Source of the DNA: Actinophytocola sp963840275
GTDB lineage: Bacteria > Actinomycetota > Actinomycetes > Mycobacteriales > Pseudonocardiaceae
DNA: 64,000 nt
Assembly (NCBI GenBank): GCA_963840275.1
Contig: CAWIYK010000001.1
Span: forward strand, 558,001 to 622,000
Direction: 5' to 3'
Part shown: piece after piece, positions 35,779 through 44,394 of the stretch
How positions within the stretch are numbered: position 1 is the stretch's first letter
Layout of the letters: each line of letters opens with the position of its first letter
Position numbers and translations under genes: made by a program
Notes under the pieces: model-generated
What the model saw: the letters and a program-made list of their open reading frames with translations, nothing else
What the model was told of the DNA's origin: nothing
Database searches by the model: none

Positions 35779-36888
35779 GTGCAGGAGCTTCTCCGCTCGG
35801 TGTGGCGTGAGCCGCGCCCGTCCCCGGCGCCGCCGCGTGCGTGGTGGGACTGGGCGCTGGTCGCCGTCCTCGTGCCGGTCGCGGTGCTCGAGGGGCTGCT
35901 GTCTCCGCATGTCACCTGGAGAGCGCTCTCCGTGATCGTGTGCGCCGGGCTGGTGTTCACCCTGCCGTGGCGGCGGTCGCAACCGCTGCTGATGATCGCG
36001 GTCGCGTTCGGCGTCTGCGGGGTGTGCGGCGTGGTCGCGGGCGGGAACTTCCCGAAGCAGAACGTGTTGGTGTTCCTGCTGCTGTTGGTGTTCGCGCTGT
36101 TCCGGTGGGGCGCCGGGCGCGAGATGGTGCTCGGCGTGCTGATCGTGTTCGGCAAGGTCGGCCTCTCGGCGGCACTGGACGATCTCAGCCTCAGCGACGC
36201 GCTCGGCGGCTTCGTCGTCCTGTTCTCCGCGATGGCGCTCGGCGCGGCGGTCCGGTACCGGACCAGGTCACGGCAGCGCGAGCTGGACCAGGTGAAGCTC
36301 CTCGAACGCGAACGGCTGGCCCGTGACCTGCACGACACGGTCGCCCACCACGTCTCCGCGATGGCGATCCGGGCCCAGGCGGGGATCGCGATGTCGAACT
36401 CCCGGCCGGACGCCGCCGTCGACGCACTGCACGTCATCGACGCCGAGGCGGGGCGCGCGCTGGACGAGATGCGCGGCATGGTCCGCATCCTGCGCACCGA
36501 GGAGCCGGTCGACCTGACGCCCACCCCCGGCGTCGCCGACCTCGAACGGCTCGTGTCGCGGACCGGGCCCGCGGTCGAGGTCGACGTCGTCGGTGACGTC
36601 GACCGCCTCCCGTCGCCCGTCGGCGCCGCGATCTACCGCCTCGCGCAGGAGGCGGTCACCAACGCCCGGCGCCACGCCAGGCACGCGACCCGCATCGAGG
36701 TGCGGGTGGCGGCCGACGACACCTCGGTGCACCTGTCCGTGCGCGACGACGGCGAGACCAGCGCCGGGACCGGGTCCGGGTACGGGCTCATCGGCATGAT
36801 CGAACGCGCCGGCCTGCTCGGCGGCACCTGTGAGGCCGGCCCCAACGCCGACCGGGGCTGGACCGTCACGGCCGTGCTGCCGAGATGA
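35779..36888 (+). CDS. Two-component sensor histidine kinase (NarL/HisKA_3 type)
   Basis: Membrane kinase of 369 aa from GTG 35779; a TTG at 35737 would give 383 aa, and neither has a good ribosome site. The N-terminal half holds four to five hydrophobic segments with little extracellular sequence, so the stimulus is probably sensed within the membrane. The H-box ERERLARDLHDTVAHHVSAM places the phospho-accepting His at about 185. The HATPase part shows AIYRLAQEAVTNARRHARH and GSGYGLIGMIERAGLLGG. The stop overlaps the response regulator start by 4 bp. Target genes are unknown; the DUF2306/oxidoreductase pair downstream is a candidate. Confidence 0.9.
   Translation: MQELLRSVWREPRPSPAPPRAWWDWALVAVLVPVAVLEGLLSPHVTWRALSVIVCAGLVFTLPWRRSQPLLMIAVAFGVCGVCGVVAGGNFPKQNVLVFLLLLVFALFRWGAGREMVLGVLIVFGKVGLSAALDDLSLSDALGGFVVLFSAMALGAAVRYRTRSRQRELDQVKLLERERLARDLHDTVAHHVSAMAIRAQAGIAMSNSRPDAAVDALHVIDAEAGRALDEMRGMVRILRTEEPVDLTPTPGVADLERLVSRTGPAVEVDVVGDVDRLPSPVGAAIYRLAQEAVTNARRHARHATRIEVRVAADDTSVHLSVRDDGETSAGTGSGYGLIGMIERAGLLGGTCEAGPNADRGWTVTAVLPR
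35918..35931. repeat. Palindrome GGAGAGCGCTCTCC, perfect copy (in sensor kinase gene)
   Basis: Third perfect copy, inside the membrane-domain coding part of the kinase. Confidence 0.6.
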
Positions 36889-37541
36889 CCGTGCGCGTCG
36901 TCGTCGCGGACGACCAGGAGATCGTCCGCACCGGGCTCGTCATGATCCTCGGCGTCCAACCGGGCATCGAGGTCGTCGGCGAGGCCGCCGACGGTCGCGA
37001 GGCCGTCGACCTCGCGCGACGCCTGCGGCCCGACGTGTGCCTGTTCGACATCCGGATGCCCGAGCTGGACGGCATCGAGGCCACCCGCCGCCTCGCGGGC
37101 CCGGCCGTCGAGGAACCGATGGCCGTCGTCGTCATCACCACGTTCGACCTCGACGAGTACGTCTACGCGGCCCTGCGGGCCGGCGCCCGCGGCTTCCTGC
37201 TGAAGAACGCCGGCGCCGACATGCTCTCGCAGGCCGTCCACGCCGCCGCGAACGGCGACGCCCTCATCGCGCCGAGCGTCACCGCCCGGCTGCTGGCGAC
37301 CTTCGCCGGCGCCGGCCCCGGCACGCCGCCGGCCCAGCCCGTCGACGCGCTCACCGACCGCGAGGAGCAGATCCTCGCCGCCGTCGCGAGAGGTCGCACC
37401 AACAACGAGATCGCCGGCGAGTTCTACATCACGCTCAGCACCGTGAAGTCCCACATCACGAGCCTGATGTCCAAGCTCGGCGCACGCAACCGCGTCGAGA
37501 TCGCCATGTGGGCCTACGAGACGCACCGCGTCCGCCGATAG
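36885..37541 (+). CDS. Two-component response regulator (NarL/LuxR type)
   Basis: Cognate regulator of 218 aa. The receiver domain shows VVVADDQEIVRTGL (acidic pocket), CLFDIRMPELDG with the phosphorylated Asp 55, and VVITTFDLDEYVYAAL and GFLLKNAG (Thr/Lys switch). The C-terminal LuxR helix-turn-helix reads LTDREEQILAAVARGRTNNEI, then STVKSHITSLMSKLGARNRVEI. Translationally coupled to the kinase. Confidence 0.94.
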   Translation: MTVRVVVADDQEIVRTGLVMILGVQPGIEVVGEAADGREAVDLARRLRPDVCLFDIRMPELDGIEATRRLAGPAVEEPMAVVVITTFDLDEYVYAALRAGARGFLLKNAGADMLSQAVHAAANGDALIAPSVTARLLATFAGAGPGTPPAQPVDALTDREEQILAAVARGRTNNEIAGEFYITLSTVKSHITSLMSKLGARNRVEIAMWAYETHRVRR

Positions 37542-37628
37542 TACGACCGCCGCGCCGCACCATCGGACGGTTCGGTTCCGGCCCAACGCCCGATGAGTCG
37601 ACCTTCGCCGGCCGGCACGCTCGAAGCC

Positions 37629-38210
37629 ATGACAACGGTGCGGGCGAGACCGACCTGGCGGGTGCCGACCGCGCTCATCGCGCTCAGCCTGGTGCCGGTG
37701 CTGGCCGGCGCGTTCCGGCTCGGCGAGTCGACCGCCGGCACGCGGGCCACGCCCGTCGCGATGTTGCTGCACATCGTCGGCGCCAGCGTGTACTGCGTCC
37801 TCGGCGCCTTCCAGTTCATCCCGGTCACCCGGCGCCATCGCCTCGCGGGCCGCGTCCTCGTCCCTTGTGGACTGGTCGCGGCGCTGTCCGGGGTGTGGAT
37901 GGCCGTGTTCCACCGCCCGGAGGGCGACAGCGACCTGCTCACCGCGCTGCGGGTCGGGTTCGGCGCGGCCATGGCGCTGGCGTTGGTGCTCGGCTTCGCG
38001 GCGGTACGGCGGCGGCAGTTCCGCCCCCACCGTGCCTGGATGATCCGCGGCTACGCGATCGCCCTCGGCGCGGGCAGCCAGGTGGTGCTGTTCGGGCTCT
38101 GGTCCGCGCTCCCCGGCACGCCGGGGAAGCTCGCCACAGCGTTGTTGATGGGCGCCGGCTGGGGGATCAACCTCGCCGTCGCGGAGTGGATCATCAAGGA
38201 GAAGCGATGA
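37629..38210 (+). CDS. DUF2306-family integral membrane protein
   Basis: Membrane protein of 193 aa with about five hydrophobic helices. LHIVGASVYCVLGAFQFIP, the RRHRLAGRVLVPCGL loop and FRPHRAWMIRGYAIALGAGSQ match the conserved His-containing pattern of DUF2306, whose biochemical role is unknown. ATG 37629 is preferred; an ATG at 37593 would add 12 residues, and neither has a strong ribosome site. The stop overlaps the downstream oxidoreductase start (ATGA). Confidence 0.8.
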   Translation: MTTVRARPTWRVPTALIALSLVPVLAGAFRLGESTAGTRATPVAMLLHIVGASVYCVLGAFQFIPVTRRHRLAGRVLVPCGLVAALSGVWMAVFHRPEGDSDLLTALRVGFGAAMALALVLGFAAVRRRQFRPHRAWMIRGYAIALGAGSQVVLFGLWSALPGTPGKLATALLMGAGWGINLAVAEWIIKEKR

Positions 38211-39187
38211 AGGCAGTCGTCCAGGACCGTTACGGCACGATGGACTTCGGTGTGGTGGACACGCCGGTCGCCGGAGCCGGCGAGGTGCTCGTCGAGGTGC
38301 GTGCCGCCTCGGTCAACGCCTACGACTGGCACGTCATGCGCGGCGACCCCTACCTCGCCCGCGTCACGATGCCGGCGGCGTTCGGCCTTCGTGGGCCCAA
38401 ACACCGGATCCGGGGCCGCGACCTCGCCGGTCGGGTCGAGGCCGTCGGCACGAACGTCACCCGCTTCCGCCCCGGCGACGAGGTGTACGGCGACCTCGGC
38501 CACGCGAACGGCGCGTTCGCCGAGTACGCGTCCGTGCCGGAGAGTCAGCTGGCGCACAAGCCCGCCAACCTGACCTTCGAACAGGCGGCCGCGGTGCCAC
38601 TGGCGGGCAACACCGCGCTCATGGGCCTGCGCGACATCGCGGCGGTCCACAAAGGACAGCGCGTGTTGGTCAACGGCGCGTCCGGCGGCGTCGGCACGTT
38701 CGCCGTGCAGCTCGCCAAGGCGTTCGGCGCCGAGGTGACCGGCGTGTGCAGCACCAGGAACGCCGAGCTGGTCGGCGGGCTCGGCGCGGACCACGTGATC
38801 GACTACACCCGGGAGGACTTCACCGAGCGACGGTACGACGTCGTGTTCGACCTGGTGGGCAACCGTTCACTGAAGGATCTCCGGCGCGCGCTCACCCCGG
38901 CCGGCACCCTGGTCCTGTGCGGTGGCGGCGTCTCCCGCGGCGGCAGCGTCGTCGGCCCGATGGGGCTGGTGATCAAGTCGCAGCTGGTGTCGCGCTTCGT
39001 CAGCCAGGGGGTGCACCTCCTCACCGAGGTGCCGAGTGCGGAGAATCTGGCGACACTGCGCGATCTCATCGAGTCCGGCGCGGTCACCCCGGTCGTCGAC
39101 CGGACCTTTCCGCTGACGGAGGCGGCGGAGGCCGTCCGGTACGTGGAGATCGAACACGCGCGCGCGAAGGTCGTCATCACCGTGTGA
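38207..39187 (+). CDS. NAD(P)-dependent quinone oxidoreductase-like MDR-family enzyme
   Basis: Medium-chain dehydrogenase/reductase of 326 aa. It has the GroES-like domain (GEVLVEVRAASVNAYDWHVMRG) and a nucleotide-binding Rossmann motif VNGASGGVGTFAVQLAKAFGA. The catalytic and structural zinc cysteines of alcohol dehydrogenases are absent, so it belongs with zinc-free quinone or enoyl reductases. It ends 11 bp inside the convergent nucleoside hydrolase gene. Cofactor preference is not visible with confidence. Confidence 0.88.
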   Translation: MKAVVQDRYGTMDFGVVDTPVAGAGEVLVEVRAASVNAYDWHVMRGDPYLARVTMPAAFGLRGPKHRIRGRDLAGRVEAVGTNVTRFRPGDEVYGDLGHANGAFAEYASVPESQLAHKPANLTFEQAAAVPLAGNTALMGLRDIAAVHKGQRVLVNGASGGVGTFAVQLAKAFGAEVTGVCSTRNAELVGGLGADHVIDYTREDFTERRYDVVFDLVGNRSLKDLRRALTPAGTLVLCGGGVSRGGSVVGPMGLVIKSQLVSRFVSQGVHLLTEVPSAENLATLRDLIESGAVTPVVDRTFPLTEAAEAVRYVEIEHARAKVVITV

Positions 39188-40118
39188 GTCGCTCGCCGAC
39201 CAGGTCGAGCAGCCGCGGCGCGTCGACGTCGACGCACACGGTCACCGGCGGGCGGTGCTGCCAGGCCGCGGGCGCCGCGTCGTCGGTGCCGCCGACGTGG
39301 GGCCAGGTCTTGCCGCGGCTGATGCCCTGCGTCTCCACCCGCACCGGCCACCGCTCGGTGCGGAACAGGGTCGGTTCGAGGAGGTACGCGACCGCGCTCG
39401 GGTCGTGCAGGTAGATGCCGTCCAGACCGTTGGCCTGACCGAGGAACGACCGGTACAGCGGGACCGCCTGGCCGAGCAGCCGCGCGGTGGGGGAGTCCGT
39501 GCCGGTGGCGGCGTCGACGGCCGCGCCGCTCATGACGACCTTGTGCGTGACGTCCAGTCCCACCATCGTGACCGGCCACCGCGCGCCGAACACGACGTCG
39601 GCCGCCTCCGGGTCGTTCATCATGTTGGCCTCGGCCGCCGGGGTCGCGTTGCCGGGCCCGAGCGCGTTGCCGCCCATCACGACGACCTGGTCGACGAGCG
39701 TGTCCAGGTCCGGGCGCAGCCGCAGCGCGAGCGCGAGGTTCGTCAGCGGGCCGATCGCGAGGATCGTCGCGCCGGGCGCCTGTCGGCACAGGAACTCGGC
39801 GGCGGTCACGTCGGCCGCCCGGCCGGACGGCTCGGGGAGCATGCCGCCGTCGCCGAGGCCGTCGTGGCCGTGGATGTGCGGGATCGCGCCGAGGTAGTCG
39901 GTCGCGAGCGGCTTGTCGCTGCCGCGCGCGACCGGGAGGTCCGCGCGACCCGCGATGTCCAGCAGGGTCAACGCGTTGCGGGTCGCCACGTCGACCGCGC
40001 AGTTGCCGAACACCGTGGTCAGCCCCACCACGTCGACCTCGGGGGAGGCGAGCGCGAGGAAGATCGCGATGGCGTCGTCGATGCCGGGGTCGGTGTCGAT
40101 GATGAGGCGCGTCACCAC
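39177..40118 (-). CDS. Inosine-uridine-type nucleoside hydrolase family protein
   Basis: Hydrolase of 313 aa that splits N-ribosyl bonds. The N-terminal DTDPGIDDAIAIFLAL is the diagnostic DTDxGxDD calcium site. ILAIGPLTNLALALR, VVMGGNAL, EANMMNDPEAADVV and GLDVTHKVV complete the active site, and DPSAVAYLLEP carries the final metal Asp. The GTG start lies 1 bp after the stop of the isomerase-like gene, making it the last gene of the rhamnose operon. Its link to rhamnose is unclear; it might act on a rhamnosyl or other glycosyl N-linked compound. Confidence 0.92.
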   Translation of the reverse strand: MVTRLIIDTDPGIDDAIAIFLALASPEVDVVGLTTVFGNCAVDVATRNALTLLDIAGRADLPVARGSDKPLATDYLGAIPHIHGHDGLGDGGMLPEPSGRAADVTAAEFLCRQAPGATILAIGPLTNLALALRLRPDLDTLVDQVVVMGGNALGPGNATPAAEANMMNDPEAADVVFGARWPVTMVGLDVTHKVVMSGAAVDAATGTDSPTARLLGQAVPLYRSFLGQANGLDGIYLHDPSAVAYLLEPTLFRTERWPVRVETQGISRGKTWPHVGGTDDAAPAAWQHRPPVTVCVDVDAPRLLDLVGERLTR

Positions 40119-40119
40119 C

Positions 40120-41526
40120 TCACGCTACCGTGATCAGCTCCACCCCGAGGAGGCTCGCGACCGCCTTCAGTTCCGCCAGCCGGTGCCCGGTGCCGAGCGC
40201 CCAGTGGTGGCCGACGCCGCTCGCGGACCAGTCGTCGGTCCACTCGCCGGGGTCGCGCCCGAAGTCGACGCGGCTCGTCGTGTTGCCGATCGTCAGGTGC
40301 GGCCCGTCGGCGACCACGCCCTCGGCGGCGACCAGCGTGTACTTGCCGTCGCGGGTCTGGCCGACACCCAGCAGCGTCACCGGCCCGGTGGCCACGTCGA
40401 ACTCGACCGACACGCCCCAGCCGCGTTTGCCGTGGAACACGCCGAGCCCGCGCAGCAGCGGCTTCTTCGCCGAGATCGCCAGGTGCGCCGGGCCGTCGTG
40501 GCCCATCTCCACGTGCCCGCGGGTGAAGTCGAGCGCCTGGAACTCGGTGAACGATCCGCCCGCACCGAGCACGTCCATGATCAGCATGGCGAGGCTCGTG
40601 CGCAGCTCGTACTCACCGGCGGCCGGCACACCGCGGGCGGTCAGCAGGCTCGCGCCGAGGATCATGCCCGCGCCGAGCCGTTCGTGCTGCTCGCCGTTCA
40701 GCCCGCGGTGGTAGTAGGCGAGACTGTCGAGCGCGAAGTCGGCGACCAACCGGTCCAGGCCGACGGAAACCTTGGCGCCCCAGGCGAAGTCCTCCTGGTC
40801 GACCGACTCGGTCACCTCGAAGACCTCGGCCGCCTCCGCGACCCGGGCAGCCACATCGGACTCGGAGACCTCCTCGACGCGTACCCGCAGGTCGTCGAAC
40901 TCCAGAACCTCCACGTGGCCACCGAAGTGCGCGTTGACCATCGCCAGATCCGTGGACACGTCGTACATCCCGGGGTACAGGTGGCCCATCAGCCCGTGCC
41001 GGCCGTGGCGCAGCACCTTGCGCACGCCGGCCGCCCGCACCCAGGCGCCGATCTTCGCCCACGCGCGCTCGTCACGCAGATACCCGGACACACTGCGGAA
41101 CTCGATGCCCGCGCGGGTGAACGCGTTCGCCATCTCCGGCAGCGGGCACGCGCCGCAGTACGCGAGCCACTGCCCGGTGTCGAACGTCGCGTGGTCCATC
41201 GACTCGGTCGGCTGCAGGTTGATCAGCAGCACCGGCGCGTTGCTGCGCTGCGCGACCGGCATCAGCATGGTCGCGGTGAGATAGGTGGTGAGAAATCCGA
41301 CGATCAGGTCGCAGCCGGCCGCGCGCAGCTTCTCCGCGGCGGCGGCGCCCTCCCGCTCGTCGGAGATGAACCCGACGTCGACGATGTCCGCGTCGTAGCC
41401 CGCGATCCGCTCGCTCACGTACCGCGAGGACTCCCGCAACGTCGGCAGCAGGTCCGGGAACTGCGGCCAGTACGCGCCGAGCCCGCCCGCGATGAGGCCG
41501 ATCCTCGGCCGCCTCTTCTCGGTCAT
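40120..41526 (-). CDS. L-fucose/L-arabinose isomerase family protein
   Basis: Protein of 468 aa with the arabinose/fucose isomerase fold: an N-terminal Rossmann-like part (IGLIAGGLGAYWPQFP; CDLIVGFLTTYLTATMLMPVAQ), then the trimer-forming and C-terminal barrel regions (GASLLTARGVPAAGEYELRT; HVEMGHDGPAHLAI). The middle KVSVGLDRLVADFALDSLAYYH is typical of family members other than classical AraA, so the substrate is open. It lies 10 bp downstream of the BNR_4 gene in the rhamnose operon, although a dedicated RhaI is already present. That suggests it isomerises a second deoxysugar or pentose released with rhamnose. Confidence 0.85.
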   Translation of the reverse strand: MTEKRRPRIGLIAGGLGAYWPQFPDLLPTLRESSRYVSERIAGYDADIVDVGFISDEREGAAAAEKLRAAGCDLIVGFLTTYLTATMLMPVAQRSNAPVLLINLQPTESMDHATFDTGQWLAYCGACPLPEMANAFTRAGIEFRSVSGYLRDERAWAKIGAWVRAAGVRKVLRHGRHGLMGHLYPGMYDVSTDLAMVNAHFGGHVEVLEFDDLRVRVEEVSESDVAARVAEAAEVFEVTESVDQEDFAWGAKVSVGLDRLVADFALDSLAYYHRGLNGEQHERLGAGMILGASLLTARGVPAAGEYELRTSLAMLIMDVLGAGGSFTEFQALDFTRGHVEMGHDGPAHLAISAKKPLLRGLGVFHGKRGWGVSVEFDVATGPVTLLGVGQTRDGKYTLVAAEGVVADGPHLTIGNTTSRVDFGRDPGEWTDDWSASGVGHHWALGTGHRLAELKAVASLLGVELITVA

Positions 41527-41536
41527 GGGTTCCTCC

Positions 41537-42901
41537 TCAACCGATCCGGAAGTCGGCCACCCGGATCGGCGACGGCGTGGTGCCGGTGGACTTCTGTTGG
41601 TACAGCACGGAAAGCACCTCGCCGGCGAGGTCGACGTTCACCTCGCCGAACACGTTCATGCCCGGCCGGTCGAACAACACGGTCCAGTCCGTCCAGCCAC
41701 TTGCCTTGGACGCGGCCACGATCCGACCGTACGGCATCACGAGGTAGGCGTTGTCCGACCCGTCGAACACGATCTGGGTGCGGCCGGTGGAGTTCGGCGG
41801 CACCGGCACCTCCCGTTTGGTCCACGTGCCGTTCGCGTTCTTGGTGATGTGGAACGTGCGGCCCCACCGGGTCCGGTCGGCGGCGTAGCTGGTGACGCAC
41901 TGGGTGAACCGGCCGGGCACGTAGCTGATGACGATGTGCGGTGTGCCCGCCGAGTCCACCGCCTGGCTCTCCTGGTTCATCAGGCCGTGGTTCGGGTCGA
42001 TGGGGTCGACGACGAGGCTCTGGTCGACCGCCACCGGCGTGGTCACCTGGGTCCCGTTGTCCCGGCGCCAGGTGCGGCCCTGGTCGTCGCTGTAGACGTA
42101 ACCCGTGTCGTGGTTGGTGAGGCCCCCGGGGTTGCACAGGACCCCCGCGTTGCCCTCACGCCACGTGAACGCCGCGTGCAGCCGCCCGCCAGGGCCGTAG
42201 GTGAGGCCGTGCAGGTACATGTTGCGGGTCGTGCTGACGACCCCGTTGGGGCCGGTGTAGCTGCCGGTCGCCGAGGTCCACCTGCCGAGCTTGCGCCAGG
42301 TCCCGTCGTACTCGGCCAGCTCGTTCGTGCCGTTGCCGGACCCGCCGGTGCGGAAGCTCAGCTGGAGCCTGCGATCCGGTGTGACCACGAACCGCGGGTA
42401 GGTGATGCCGCCGAGGTCGACCCCGTCCAGAGTCCGCTGCACCGGGCCGAAGTCGGTGAGCGACCACTGTGGACGGTCCACGAGCCCCGCGGCCGACTTC
42501 ACGTAGAACACCGGCGTGTTGTGGGTGTCCATCGCGACGTGCAGGCGGCCGTCGCGTGGCGAGATGCCCAGCGAGATCACGTTGTGCGAGTCGTTGGCGG
42601 ACAGCTTGTGGGGGAGCACGACCTTCGACCAGGACGTCGACCCGGTCTGTCTGCGGGCCACGACCGCGCTGCGGTCGGCCGTGTACCACGCCGCGTACTG
42701 GTACGCGCCGTGTGTGAGGATCGCGTCCTGCTGGAACGACTCGTTGTTGACGAGGCCGTCGTAGGACACGAAGTACAGCGCGGTCGCGTCGAGCTGGGCG
42801 TCCCGCAGGAACCGCACCGCGGGATCCGCGACCGGTTCAGCAGCTACGACAGTGGACCCAGCCATGAGCAGGGTCGCGAGCAGGACACCCAGGCGTCTCA
42901 T
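41537..42901 (-). CDS. Secreted BNR_4-type beta-propeller, probable rhamnose-releasing lyase or glycosidase
   Basis: Exported protein of 454 aa with a Sec signal (MRRLGVLLATLLMAGSTVVA). The repeat pattern indicates a seven-bladed BNR propeller: AAWYTADRSAVVARRQTGS, SHNVISLGISPRDGRLHVAMDTH, YPRFVVTPDRRLQLSFRTGGSGNGTNELAEY and YVYSDDQGRTWRR. The SHNxIxLGIxxxDGxLHxxxD stretch is characteristic of BNR_4 proteins, which include PL25 and PL27 lyases and GH145 rhamnosidases acting on L-rhamnose-GlcA linkages. Being cotranscribed with rhaI and rhaM makes such an activity attractive. The start overlaps the rhaI end region. Exact activity is inferred. Confidence 0.78.
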   Translation of the reverse strand: MRRLGVLLATLLMAGSTVVAAEPVADPAVRFLRDAQLDATALYFVSYDGLVNNESFQQDAILTHGAYQYAAWYTADRSAVVARRQTGSTSWSKVVLPHKLSANDSHNVISLGISPRDGRLHVAMDTHNTPVFYVKSAAGLVDRPQWSLTDFGPVQRTLDGVDLGGITYPRFVVTPDRRLQLSFRTGGSGNGTNELAEYDGTWRKLGRWTSATGSYTGPNGVVSTTRNMYLHGLTYGPGGRLHAAFTWREGNAGVLCNPGGLTNHDTGYVYSDDQGRTWRRDNGTQVTTPVAVDQSLVVDPIDPNHGLMNQESQAVDSAGTPHIVISYVPGRFTQCVTSYAADRTRWGRTFHITKNANGTWTKREVPVPPNSTGRTQIVFDGSDNAYLVMPYGRIVAASKASGWTDWTVLFDRPGMNVFGEVNVDLAGEVLSVLYQQKSTGTTPSPIRVADFRIG

Positions 42902-42902
42902 C

Positions 42903-44069
42903 TCATGCTCCCCATCCGGCCGCGGCGCCGTCCTTGCGCGCATCGCGGATCTCCTCGAAGTGGCCCGACCGGCGGTACGCGCCCATCGGGTCCGGGTCGA
43001 TGCCCAGCTCCTCGCGCACCTCCGCGAGCAGCGGCCGGACGTCGGTGGCGAACGCGTCGGTGATGGCCGCGTTCGCCTCCAGCACGTCGCCGTTCCGTTG
43101 TGCCGCGCGGAGTGCGTCCTGGTCGACCAGCAACGCCTTCGCGGTCGCCTCCTGCACGTTGAGCACGGACCGGATCAGCGCCGGGATCTTCGGCTCGATG
43201 TTGTGGCACTGGTCGAGCATGAACGCGACGCCCGCGCTCTCGTCGAGCCCGCCGCCGAGCACGATCTCGACCATGATCCGGAACAGCTGGTACGGGTCGG
43301 CCGCGCCCACCATCAGGTCGTCGTCGGCGTAGAAGCGCGAGTTGAAGTGGAAGCCGCCGAGCCGCGACCGTCCCAACAGGAACGCCACGATGAACTCGAT
43401 GTTCGTGCCCGGCGCGTGGTGGCCGGTGTCCACGAGCACCTGCGCCTTCGGCCCGAGGTCGACGCAGTGCGCGTAGCTCGTGCCCCAGTCCGGCACGTCC
43501 ATCGTGTAGAACGCCGGCTCGAACAGCTTGTACTCCAACAACATCCGCTGCGAGTCGTCGAGCCGCTCGTACACCGTGTGCAGGGCTTCGGAAAGCCGCT
43601 CCTGCCGCTGCCGGATCGAGTCCTGGCCGGGATAGTTGGTGCCGTCGGCGAACCACAGCGACAGGTCGGCGGACCCGGTGCGGTCCATGATGTCCACGCA
43701 CTCGAGCAGGTGGTCGAGCGCCTTGCGGCGCACCGCCTCGTCCGGGTTGCAGACGCTGCCGAGCCGGTAGTCGTCCTCCTGGAACACGTTCGGGTTGATC
43801 GCGCCGAGCTCGACACCCTGCTCCCGCGCGTGCTTGGCGAGGTCGCTGTAGTCGTCGACCCGGTCCCACGGGATGTGCAGCGCCACCGACGGCGCGACAC
43901 CGGTGAACCGGTGCACGGTCGCGGCGTCGTCGACCTTCTCGTAGGCGTTGCGCGGCACACCTTCCTGGGCGAACACCTTGAACCGGGTGCCGGAGTTGCC
44001 GTACGCCCACGAGGGTGTCTCGATGCGCTGTGCGCGAAGCGCCGCCTTGACGGCCGCTGTGTCGGGCAT
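42903..44069 (-). CDS. rhaI: L-rhamnose isomerase
   Basis: Converts L-rhamnose to L-rhamnulose; 388 aa, the size of the RhaI type first known from Pseudomonas and distinct from E. coli RhaA. Conserved stretches include VALHIPWDRVDDYSDL, GAINPNVFQEDDYRLGS, SLWFADGTNYPGQDS, EYKLFEPAFYTMDVPDWGTS, VLVDTGHHAPGTNIEFIVAFLL and GGFHFNSRFYADDDLMVGA, which carry the metal ligands (Glu, Asp, His). It lies 10 bp after rhaM. No rhamnulose kinase or aldolase gene is in the window. Confidence 0.94.
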   Translation of the reverse strand: MPDTAAVKAALRAQRIETPSWAYGNSGTRFKVFAQEGVPRNAYEKVDDAATVHRFTGVAPSVALHIPWDRVDDYSDLAKHAREQGVELGAINPNVFQEDDYRLGSVCNPDEAVRRKALDHLLECVDIMDRTGSADLSLWFADGTNYPGQDSIRQRQERLSEALHTVYERLDDSQRMLLEYKLFEPAFYTMDVPDWGTSYAHCVDLGPKAQVLVDTGHHAPGTNIEFIVAFLLGRSRLGGFHFNSRFYADDDLMVGAADPYQLFRIMVEIVLGGGLDESAGVAFMLDQCHNIEPKIPALIRSVLNVQEATAKALLVDQDALRAAQRNGDVLEANAAITDAFATDVRPLLAEVREELGIDPDPMGAYRRSGHFEEIRDARKDGAAAGWGA

Positions 44070-44079
44070 TGCCTGCTCC

Positions 44080-44394
44080 TCAGTCGAGGTGGAAGACCTC
44101 GGTCAACGGCACGATCCCCTTGTCGGGCGTGTTGTCGAGACCTTCGAAGAACTGCGCCATCTCGTTCTGCCACCGCGTGTTCACGTCGGTCGCGGCCATG
44201 CCGGCGAGCGCCGCGTCCAGGTCGTCGGTCTCGAAGTACCCGACCAGCAACCCGTCCGGCCGCAGGAACAGCGAGTAGTTCCGCCAACCGTGCGCACGCA
44301 GCGCCGCCAGCATGTCCGGCCAGACCTCGGCGTGCCGGGCCGAGTACTCCCCGACCCGGTCCGCCTTGACCTTCAGCAGGAACGAGACACGCAT
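44080..44394 (-). CDS. rhaM: L-rhamnose mutarotase
   Basis: Anomerase of 104 aa. MRVSFLLKVKADRVGEYSARHAEVWPDMLAALRAHGWRNYS matches the classic RhaM active site (His near residue 22, Trp/Pro following), with LFLRPDGLLVGYFETDD and a C-terminal VFHLD. The ATG overlaps the rhaS stop by 1 bp (TGATG). It is more typical of RhaM than the copy at 33.6 kb. Confidence 0.94.
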   Translation of the reverse strand: MRVSFLLKVKADRVGEYSARHAEVWPDMLAALRAHGWRNYSLFLRPDGLLVGYFETDDLDAALAGMAATDVNTRWQNEMAQFFEGLDNTPDKGIVPLTEVFHLD

